Positions 1 through 6,983 of a stretch of 6,983 nucleotides of DNA are shown here, piece by piece. Made by a program: the position numbers and the translations under genes. Source of the DNA: Candidatus Methylomirabilota bacterium (lineage in GTDB: Bacteria > Methylomirabilota > Methylomirabilia > Methylomirabilales > CSP1-5); the NCBI GenBank assembly GCA_023249165.1, contig JAHFDE010000053.1, forward strand, positions 5,685 through 12,667, read 5' to 3'. The notes beneath the pieces are model-generated. The model searched no databases and was not told the origin of the DNA. It saw only the letters and a program-made list of their open reading frames with translations. Position 1 is the stretch's first letter, and each line of letters begins with the position of its first letter.

Positions 1-209
1 TGAAGGACTATAGCATCCGGGCGGTCACCTCGGGCAAGGACGCCCTGGGAGAGGTGATGGTCTCCATCGAGGTTGACGGCCAGACGGTCATCGGCCGCGG
101 GACCTCGACGGACGTGATCGAAGCCAGCGCCAAGGCGTATCTGAACGCGATCAACCGGGTCGTCGGACGCCAGGCGCCCCCCGCCAAGGAGGTGCGTCAG
201 GGTGTCTGA
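1..209 (+). CDS. leuA: 2-isopropylmalate synthase, C-terminal end (partial)
   Basis: This is the 3' end of a gene that starts before the window. The frame runs from position 3 to the TGA at 207-209 and gives 68 residues. 2-isopropylmalate synthase condenses acetyl-CoA with 2-oxoisovalerate, the first committed step of leucine synthesis, in the cytoplasm. The visible part is the end of the C-terminal regulatory (LeuA dimer) domain, which binds leucine for feedback inhibition. It shows the family pattern GKDALGEVMVSIEVDG, then GRGTSTDVIEASAKAYLNA, then a short unconserved basic tail. The catalytic TIM barrel is outside the window. Homocitrate and citramalate synthases share this domain, but leuC and leuD immediately downstream favour LeuA. 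The gap to leuC is 67 bases, consistent with one operon. Confidence 0.9.
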   Translation, partial: KDYSIRAVTSGKDALGEVMVSIEVDGQTVIGRGTSTDVIEASAKAYLNAINRVVGRQAPPAKEVRQGV

Positions 210-216
210 TGCGAGC

Positions 217-232
217 GCCACTCACGAGTGGC
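217..232 (+). other. Short perfect inverted repeat between leuA and leuC
   Basis: The arms GCCACTC (217-223) and GAGTGGC (226-232) are perfect reverse complements separated by AC. As RNA this would fold as a 6-base-pair stem with a CACG tetraloop, starting 8 bases after the leuA stop. No T-tract follows, so it is unlikely to be an intrinsic terminator. It could be an RNA-processing or stability hairpin, a DNA operator, or chance. Confidence 0.4.
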
Positions 233-276
233 CCACCGCTTGTCCATGGCGGTGAAATCTGCGAGAATACCATCAT

Positions 277-1680
277 ATGGGTGAGACCCTGCTCGACAAA
301 GTCTGGCGTGCCCACACCGTGAAGATGCTCCCCTCGGGACAGACGCAGCTCTTCATCGGGCTGCACCTGATCCACGAGGTGACGAGCCCCCAGGCCTTCC
401 AGATGCTCAGGGAGGCGGGGCTCAAGGTCCGTTTGCCGGAGCGCACATTCGCCACCATTGATCATATTGTCCCGACCGCCTCGCAGATGCGCCCCTTCGG
501 CGACCTCTTGGCCGAGGAGATGACCGTCCATCTGGTCAGGAACTGCCAAGAGTTCGACATCCGGCTCTTCGATCTGAACAGCGGCCGGCAGGGCATCGTC
601 CATGTCATCGGGCCGGAGCTGGGTCTCACCCAGCCGGGAATGACCATCGCGTGCGGCGACAGCCATACCTCGACCCACGGGGCGCTCGGGGCGCTGGCCT
701 TCGGGATCGGCACGAGTCAGGTGCGGGACGTGCTGGCGACGCAGTGCCTGGCGATGGCCAAACCGAAGCTGCGCCAGATCCGGGTCGAGGGATGCCTCGC
801 GCGCGGCGTCTACGCCAAGGACGTGATCCTCTCCATCATCCAGCGGCTGGGTGTGAAGGGCGGCGTGGGCTACGCCTACGAGTACGCCGGGTCGGCCGTT
901 GAGGCCATGTCCATGGAGGAGCGCCTCACCATCTGCAACATGAGCATTGAGGGGGGTGCCCGGGCGGGCTACGTCAATCCCGACGCGACGACGTTCGATT
1001 ATCTCAAGGGACGCTCCTTTGCGCCGCAGGGAGGAGCCTTCGATCGGGCGGTGGCCTGGTGGAGGAGCATGGCGACAGAACCGGGGGCCACCCTCGACGA
1101 CGTCGTCACGTTGGATGGAGGGTCGATCCAGCCTGTGGTGACGTGGGGGATCAATCCTGGGCAGTCGGTGGGGGTCGGGGACCGGATCCCGAATCCGGCG
1201 GAGGCGCCGGAGACGGACCGCGCCGCCTGGACAGAGGCACTGACCTTTATGGATTTCAAGCCGGGTCAGCCGATCGCCGGGACCCGCATCGACGTGGCCT
1301 TCATCGGCTCCTGCACGAATGCGCGCCTCTCAGACCTGCGGGCCGCCGCCCAGGTCGCTCGGGGGCGGAAGGTGGCGAAGGGAGTGCGTGCACTGGTAGT
1401 CCCCGGTTCGCAGGCCGTCGCGGCGGCGGCCGAGGCCGAGGGGCTTCACGTGATCTTTCAGGAGGCCGGATTCGAGTGGCGCAAGGCAGGCTGCTCGCTC
1501 TGTCTCGGTATGAACGAAGACAAGCTGAAAGGCCGCGAGATCTGTGCCTCCTCCAGCAATCGGAACTTTAAAGGACGGCAGGGCTCTCCTATGGGGCGGA
1601 CACTCCTCATGAGCCCGGCCATGGTGGCGGCGGCGTCTATCGCAGGGGAGGTCGTTGACGTGCGCGAGTTGCTCCGGTGA
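277..1680 (+). CDS. leuC: 3-isopropylmalate dehydratase large subunit
   Basis: LeuC, with LeuD, isomerises 2-isopropylmalate to 3-isopropylmalate through a [4Fe-4S] cluster of the aconitase type. At 467 residues it has the normal length for the bacterial long form. Visible motifs are HLIHEVTSPQAF (30-41), DHIVPT (62-67), GDSHTSTHGA (127-137), the first cluster cysteine C346 in IGSCTN, and C406 and C409 in CSLC. These match the three expected cluster ligands. The C-terminal SNRNFKGRQG and MSPAMVAAA segments are also typical. The ATG at 277 is chosen because an in-frame stop at 253 excludes a much longer protein and the N-terminus (GETLLDKVWRAH) aligns with the family. The Shine-Dalgarno signal is poor: only a GAG-like stretch about 11 bases upstream. 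The gene overlaps leuD by four bases. Nothing suggests damage. Confidence 0.98.
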   Translation: MGETLLDKVWRAHTVKMLPSGQTQLFIGLHLIHEVTSPQAFQMLREAGLKVRLPERTFATIDHIVPTASQMRPFGDLLAEEMTVHLVRNCQEFDIRLFDLNSGRQGIVHVIGPELGLTQPGMTIACGDSHTSTHGALGALAFGIGTSQVRDVLATQCLAMAKPKLRQIRVEGCLARGVYAKDVILSIIQRLGVKGGVGYAYEYAGSAVEAMSMEERLTICNMSIEGGARAGYVNPDATTFDYLKGRSFAPQGGAFDRAVAWWRSMATEPGATLDDVVTLDGGSIQPVVTWGINPGQSVGVGDRIPNPAEAPETDRAAWTEALTFMDFKPGQPIAGTRIDVAFIGSCTNARLSDLRAAAQVARGRKVAKGVRALVVPGSQAVAAAAEAEGLHVIFQEAGFEWRKAGCSLCLGMNEDKLKGREICASSSNRNFKGRQGSPMGRTLLMSPAMVAAASIAGEVVDVRELLR

Positions 1681-2273
1681 GTGGCGACAGCGTTCGGCGG
1701 CAGATCGTCGGCCGCGGGATTCCCCTGCCCGGCAACGACATCGACACCGACCGAATCATCCCCGCCCGGTTCCTCAAGAGCGTCACCTTCGAGGGGCTTG
1801 AACAGCACGTCTTTGTGGACGATCGCCTGCAGGCACCTGACCATCCCTTCAACGAGGATCGGTACCAGGGGGCATCGATCCTCGTGGTGGGGCTCAACTT
1901 CGGGTGCGGTTCCTCCCGGGAGCACGCACCAGAGGCGCTGAAGCGCTGGGGCATCCGGGGGATCGTGGGGGGATCGTTTGCGGAGATCTTTTTCGGGAAC
2001 TCTACGGCCCTCGGTATCCCGTGTCTGACGGTGGCCCCACAGGATGTCGAGTGGTTGATGGGGACCGTCGCGCACCATCCCGAGCGCGAGATCGTGCTCG
2101 ACGTGGAGGCCCAACGGGTGCGCTTGGGCGACCGGACCATCCCTGCCCGGCTTCCCGACGCGGCCCGGAAGCAGCTCCTGACAGGCACGTGGAACGCCAC
2201 CGCCGTCCTGTTGGAGGCGGGTGAGGGGATCGAGCGGGTGGCGAAGGACCTCCCGTACCTCCGCGGCTATTAA
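1677..2273 (+). CDS. leuD: 3-isopropylmalate dehydratase small subunit
   Basis: LeuD is the swivelling small subunit of isopropylmalate isomerase; it closes over the LeuC iron-sulfur cluster and contributes substrate binding. The 198-residue product is close to the length of the enterobacterial protein. It carries DIDTDRIIPARFL (21-33), the family signature NFGCGSSREHAP (74-85) and SFAEIFFGNS (100-109). The start is GTG at 1677, which overlaps the leuC stop as GTGA. There is no good Shine-Dalgarno at the proper distance, so translation is probably coupled to leuC, which would keep the subunits stoichiometric. The C-terminal part (DRTIPARLPDAARKQLLTG) is also family-like. The last codons and TAA stop lie inside a GC-rich hairpin. 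Confidence 0.97.
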   Translation: MSGDSVRRQIVGRGIPLPGNDIDTDRIIPARFLKSVTFEGLEQHVFVDDRLQAPDHPFNEDRYQGASILVVGLNFGCGSSREHAPEALKRWGIRGIVGGSFAEIFFGNSTALGIPCLTVAPQDVEWLMGTVAHHPEREIVLDVEAQRVRLGDRTIPARLPDAARKQLLTGTWNATAVLLEAGEGIERVAKDLPYLRGY

Positions 2274-2279
2274 GCCGCG
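2262..2279 (+). other. GC-rich hairpin spanning the leuD stop codon
   Basis: CGCGGC (2262-2267) pairs perfectly with GCCGCG (2274-2279), leaving a TATTAA loop that contains the leuD TAA stop. The all-G/C 6-base-pair stem is followed by GGTTCAG and not by a run of T, so it lacks the usual mark of an intrinsic terminator. It stands 9 bases upstream of the longer palindrome at 2289-2329, so the transcript would carry two stacked hairpins here. Confidence 0.45.
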
Positions 2280-2280
2280 C

Positions 2281-2329
2281 GGTTCAGGGTTCAGAGTTCG
2301 GGGTGAACTATGAACCCTGAACTCTGAAC
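2281..2329 (+). repeat. Palindromic repeat made of degenerate 7-base units
   Basis: The 5' part reads as consecutive heptamers: GGTTCAG (2281-2287), GGTTCAG (2288-2294), AGTTCGG (2295-2301), GGTGAAC (2302-2308). After TAT (2309-2311) the complementary phase follows: GAACCCT, GAACTCT, GAAC (2312-2329). GTTCAGAGTTC (2289-2299) is the exact reverse complement of GAACTCTGAAC (2319-2329). Extended inward with one G-T pair at 2300/2318 and GGGT/ACCC, the stem reaches 16 base pairs around a 9-base loop. It is non-coding, differs in composition from the flanking genes and fills the gap between leuD and asd. It looks like a REP-type or other dispersed intergenic palindrome; only one copy lies in this window, so dispersal is inferred. 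No T-tract follows on either strand. Confidence 0.8.
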
Positions 2330-2352
2330 GGGGTGTGAGAGCGAGCGAAGCG

Positions 2353-3369
2353 ATGGGCAAGACAGGGTATCGGGTGGCGATTGCGGGGGCAACGGGGGCG
2401 GTGGGGCAGACCATGCTCTCGATCCTCGCCGAGCGGAACTTCCCGGTGCGCGGCCTCCGACTCCTGGCCTCGGAGCGGTCGGAAGGGAAGGTCCTCCACT
2501 TCAAGGGAGAAGAGGTCAAGGTCGAGCGACTGACGGAGCGCTCCTTCGAGGGAATCGAGCTGGCTCTATTCTCTGCGGGCGCCAGCCGCAGTAAAGAGTT
2601 TGCTCCGGAGGCGGTCAGGGCGGGCGCGCTGGTGGTCGACAACAGCTCCGCCTTTCGGATGGACCCCACCGTCCCCCTCGTGGTCCCTGAGATCAACCCC
2701 GGGGCGGTCCGGCGTCACAGTGGGCTGATCGCGAATCCCAATTGCACCACCGTCGTGACGGTCATGGCTTTGAAGCCGCTCCACGAGGCAGCGACGGTCA
2801 AGCGCGTCATCGTGTCGAGCTATCAAGCGGTCTCGGGGGCGGGGGCCCAGGCTCTCGAAGAGCTCAAGCAACAGATTCTCGCATGGGTGAAGGGGGAGCC
2901 GGCGGAATCCAAGGTCTTTCCGCATCCGATCGCCTTTAATCTCATTCCCCAGGTGGATGTATTCGAGGCCAGCGGCTACACCCGGGAGGAGATGAAGCTC
3001 GTCCATGAGACCCGCAAGATCCTGGAAGATGAGACGATCCGCATCGCCGCGACCACGGTCCGGGTCCCCGTCTGGGTCGCCCACTCGGTCTCTGTGACCG
3101 CGGAGACAGAGCGGAAGGTGACGGTGGAGGAGGCCCGAAGGCTCTTCGCCAGCTTCCCCGGTCTCAAGCTGTGGGACGATCCGGCCAACCGCCAGTACCC
3201 CATGCCCATCGTCGCCACGGGGAAGGATGAGTGTTACGTCGGCCGAATCCGGGAAGATCTTTCAAGCGATAGGGGACTCACCTTCTGGGTCGTAGGGGAT
3301 CAGCTCCGGAAGGGGGCGGCGCTCAACGCCATCCAGATCGCCGAGTTGGTCTTGGGGGTGAAGAGGTAG
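2353..3369 (+). CDS. asd: Aspartate-semialdehyde dehydrogenase
   Basis: Asd reduces L-4-aspartyl phosphate to L-aspartate 4-semialdehyde with NADPH, the branch point to lysine/diaminopimelate, threonine, methionine and isoleucine. With the ATG at 2353 it has 338 residues, normal for the family. The Rossmann motif GATGAVG is at 12-18, DNSSAFR at 96-102, the catalytic nucleophile C131 in NPNCTT, SYQAVSGAG at 156-164, the likely acid/base H244 in VAHSVSV, and the C-terminal RKGAALNAIQIAE near 319-331. A longer reading from GTG 2335 would add six residues (MRASEA) at the edge of the palindromic repeat. ATG 2353 is preferred because it leaves the usual short lead before the Rossmann strand. Neither start has a strong Shine-Dalgarno. 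truA begins 11 bases after the stop, suggesting co-transcription. Confidence 0.97.
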   Translation: MGKTGYRVAIAGATGAVGQTMLSILAERNFPVRGLRLLASERSEGKVLHFKGEEVKVERLTERSFEGIELALFSAGASRSKEFAPEAVRAGALVVDNSSAFRMDPTVPLVVPEINPGAVRRHSGLIANPNCTTVVTVMALKPLHEAATVKRVIVSSYQAVSGAGAQALEELKQQILAWVKGEPAESKVFPHPIAFNLIPQVDVFEASGYTREEMKLVHETRKILEDETIRIAATTVRVPVWVAHSVSVTAETERKVTVEEARRLFASFPGLKLWDDPANRQYPMPIVATGKDECYVGRIREDLSSDRGLTFWVVGDQLRKGAALNAIQIAELVLGVKR

Positions 3370-3380
3370 GTCCTCGGCTC

Positions 3381-4115
3381 GTGCAGAACCTCACGTTGAC
3401 CCTGGAATATGACGGAACCGCGTATCACGGCTGGCAGGTCCAGCCGGGGCTGCCAACCATTCAGGGGGCCCTCGAGGAGACCATCAAACGCATTTCAGGC
3501 GAGGAAGTCCGGGTCATCGGCGCCGGGCGGACCGACGCAGGGGTCCACGCCCTAGGCCAGGTGGCCAACTTCCGGACGAGCAAGGGTCTCGCCCTCGACA
3601 CATGGCGGCGGGCCTTCAATGGCCTGCTCCCGGCCGACATCGTGGTGCACCGCGTCGAACATGCGCCTGACGAGTTTGACGCCCGCCGATCCGCCACGCG
3701 CAAGACCTACCGGTACTCCATCTGGAACGCCCCGTTCCCGTCTGCCCTCGAGCGACACTGTGTTCTTCATATCCCCGATCCTTTGGACGTTGCCTCCATG
3801 GCCCAGGGGGCGACGTTCTTGATCGGCGAGCACGATTTTTCCGCCTTCCGGGCGGCCGACGACAGCCCGCCCCATCCCGTGCGCCGCGTGGTCGAGGCGC
3901 GCTTCGCACAGGAGGCGAATCGCATCCACTTTATCATCACGGGAAACGGCTTCCTGAAACACATGATCCGCATCATCGTGGGGACGCTGCTCGACGTCGG
4001 CAGAGGCAGGCTCAGCCCTGAAGACCTGGAGCGAATCTTGCACTCGAAGGACCGCCAGAAGGCTGGGCGGACGGCGCCCCCTCACGGCCTATGCCTCGTA
4101 GAGGTGATGTATTAG
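3381..4115 (+). CDS. truA: tRNA pseudouridine(38-40) synthase
   Basis: TruA converts uridines 38, 39 and 40 in the anticodon arm of many tRNAs to pseudouridine. The 244-residue product falls within the family range, slightly shorter than the E. coli enzyme. The N-terminal LTLEYDGTAYHGWQVQP (5-22) and GRTDAGVHA (49-57), with catalytic aspartate D52, are unmistakable. KTYRYSIWN (108-116) carries the conserved tyrosine, GEHDFSAFRA (149-158) follows, and NGFLKHMIRIIVGTLLDVGRG (189-209) is the C-terminal signature. The GTG at 3381 is the start because the conserved region begins within five residues. A GAGGTAGG stretch at 3363-3370, running over the asd stop, is a plausible ribosome site. The stop TAG is followed without a gap by the next gene's ATG. 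Confidence 0.97.
   Translation: MQNLTLTLEYDGTAYHGWQVQPGLPTIQGALEETIKRISGEEVRVIGAGRTDAGVHALGQVANFRTSKGLALDTWRRAFNGLLPADIVVHRVEHAPDEFDARRSATRKTYRYSIWNAPFPSALERHCVLHIPDPLDVASMAQGATFLIGEHDFSAFRAADDSPPHPVRRVVEARFAQEANRIHFIITGNGFLKHMIRIIVGTLLDVGRGRLSPEDLERILHSKDRQKAGRTAPPHGLCLVEVMY
4100..4107 (+). promoter_or_regulatory. Ribosome binding site inside the end of truA
   Basis: AGAGGTGA lies 8 bases upstream of the ATG at 4116, within the last truA codons. It is the best Shine-Dalgarno match in the window outside leuS, and it supports the 89-residue ORF being translated and not a chance reading. Confidence 0.6.
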
Positions 4116-4385
4116 ATGGCTATCACTGGAAATCCTCTCGCCATAGCACGGGAAATTGGAGACGGGTTTCACTCGCTGACCACGGCATCCCTGAAGAGGT
4201 ACACGCCCGCCGACCTGAAGACCATCAACACCAGCCTCCAACAAGTCCTCCGAGACGCCCGGGGAGAGACGCCTCCGCCAGGCGACGCCGAGGCGATCCG
4301 AAAGAAAAACCTCCGACTCCAGCGCCTGAATACCGCCGTTCTGACGCTCGCCAACTACTGCCGCCAACAGCGCATTCCCATCTGA
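4116..4385 (+). CDS. Small basic protein of unknown function (89 residues)
   Basis: I do not recognise this protein. It starts with ATG directly after the truA TAG, has a good ribosome site overlapping the end of truA, and ends with TGA at 4383-4385. The product is basic (13 K/R against 7 D/E). It looks like two helical stretches, about 8-49 and 57-86, joined by a proline-rich turn at P53-P55. It has no signal peptide or membrane segment and a single cysteine, C82. The second helix (AIRKKNLRLQRLNTAVLTLA) has spaced leucines and could mediate self-association or nucleic-acid contact, which is inference. The abutting position suggests translational coupling to truA. Its sequence is not low-complexity and its codon use resembles its neighbours, so it is probably a genuine lineage-specific gene. 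Confidence 0.7.
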   Translation: MAITGNPLAIAREIGDGFHSLTTASLKRYTPADLKTINTSLQQVLRDARGETPPPGDAEAIRKKNLRLQRLNTAVLTLANYCRQQRIPI

Positions 4386-4403
4386 GGGCTCGCGCGCGCC
4401 GTG

Positions 4404-4420
4404 CCGCCTCAGCGAGGCGG
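4404..4420 (+). terminator. Hairpin after the 89-residue ORF, possible terminator
   Basis: CCGCCTC (4404-4410) and GAGGCGG (4414-4420) form a perfect 7-base-pair stem around AGC, beginning 18 bases after the stop codon. It sits where the asd-truA transcript could end. No T-run follows (next bases GGTGCCGATC), so if it acts in termination it is not a canonical intrinsic terminator. It may only protect the 3' end of the message. Confidence 0.35.
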
Positions 4421-4479
4421 GGTGCCGATCTGTGCTCTCCAAACCGCGCAGGGGAGTAGGCACGGTCGAGGGCCGGGAG

Positions 4480-4508
4480 TTGCGCCGACCCAAGGCCTGT
4501 GCTATCTA
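4480..4508 (+). promoter_or_regulatory. Candidate sigma70-type promoter for leuS
   Basis: TTGCGC (4480-4485) and TATCTA (4503-4508) are spaced by 17 bases, with TGC directly before the -10 (4500-4502) as in an extended -10 element. This is the only clearly AT-richer spot in the 155-base gap before leuS. Transcription would start near 4515, giving a leader of about 26 bases. The -10 matches the consensus only in its first three bases, so this is suggestive. The rest of 4386-4540 shows no ORF, tRNA or T-box-like element. Confidence 0.4.
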
Positions 4509-4524
4509 TAGGCGGATACAGCAC
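4499..4524 (+). promoter_or_regulatory. Interrupted dyad over the candidate leuS promoter
   Basis: GTGCT (4499-4503) pairs with AGCAC (4520-4524), and the inner ATC (4504-4506) pairs with GAT (4515-4517), leaving an AC bulge at 4518-4519. The dyad overlaps the proposed -10 and start point, as an operator often does. It could equally be an RNA hairpin when transcription reads through from truA, or chance. Confidence 0.3.
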
Positions 4525-4527
4525 GGG

Positions 4528-4535
4528 AGAAAGGA
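4528..4535 (+). promoter_or_regulatory. Ribosome binding site of leuS
   Basis: AGAAAGGA ends 5 bases before the leuS ATG at 4541. It is a good Shine-Dalgarno and fixes the start; no in-frame ATG or GTG is seen just upstream. Confidence 0.75.
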
Positions 4536-4540
4536 TCGGC

Positions 4541-6983
<2,443 letters not shown>

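Noticed and set aside
2281..2329. CRISPR repeat or intrinsic terminator
   Set aside because: There is only one palindrome with no regularly spaced copies or spacers, and no T-tract follows the stem on either strand.
2335..2352. GTG at 2335 as the asd start
   Set aside because: It would place the start at the edge of the repeat and add only six unconserved residues; the ATG at 2353 gives the normal N-terminus before the Rossmann motif.
1458..2696. A 412-residue open frame on the minus strand across leuC, leuD and the repeat
   Set aside because: It crosses three real genes and the palindrome with no family-like motif. It is a shadow of GC-rich coding on the other strand.
3552..4085. A 177-residue minus-strand open frame inside truA
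   Set aside because: It lies wholly opposite the unmistakable TruA frame and shows no domain of its own.
4386..4540. T-box riboswitch or leucine attenuator before leuS
   Set aside because: The gap is short, has no T-box core (AGGGTGGNACCGCG-like), no terminator with a T-run, and no leader peptide rich in leucine codons.

Overview
This is a GC-rich (roughly two thirds G+C by eye, not counted), tightly packed bacterial chromosome segment in which every real gene lies on the + strand. No mobile element, CRISPR array, phage gene, toxin-antitoxin pair or rRNA/tRNA gene is visible. Gene content, cysteine-rich LeuS inserts and codon use would fit an uncultivated GC-rich lineage such as NC10/Methylomirabilota, Rokubacteria, Nitrospirota or a deltaproteobacterial group. 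That placement is an inference from general protein character, not a database match.

Layout: (1) positions 1-209, the 3' end of leuA (2-isopropylmalate synthase); (2) 277-1680 leuC and 1677-2273 leuD, the two subunits of isopropylmalate isomerase, overlapping by 4 bases; (3) 2262-2333, a short non-coding junction with two hairpins, one of them a strong palindrome built of degenerate 7-base units; (4) 2353-3369 asd (aspartate-semialdehyde dehydrogenase) and 3381-4115 truA (tRNA pseudouridine synthase), 11 bases apart; (5) 4116-4385, an unrecognised 89-residue protein whose ATG directly abuts the truA stop; (6) 4386-4540, a 155-base intergenic region with a hairpin, a candidate sigma70-type promoter and a dyad; (7) 4541 to the window end, leuS (leucyl-tRNA synthetase), open at its 3' end with 814 codons visible.

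The genes share a leucine/aspartate-family theme. LeuA and LeuCD carry out the first two steps committed to leucine, Asd makes aspartate semialdehyde for lysine, threonine, methionine and isoleucine, LeuS charges tRNA-Leu, and TruA modifies the anticodon arm of many tRNAs, including tRNA-Leu. leuB (3-isopropylmalate dehydrogenase), which would complete the pathway, is absent between leuD and asd, where the palindromic repeat lies instead.

I found no undescribed multi-gene system. The points most worth a second look are the heptamer palindrome at the leuD/asd junction, the absence of leuB there, the 89-residue unknown, and an atypical zinc-ligand set in LeuS.
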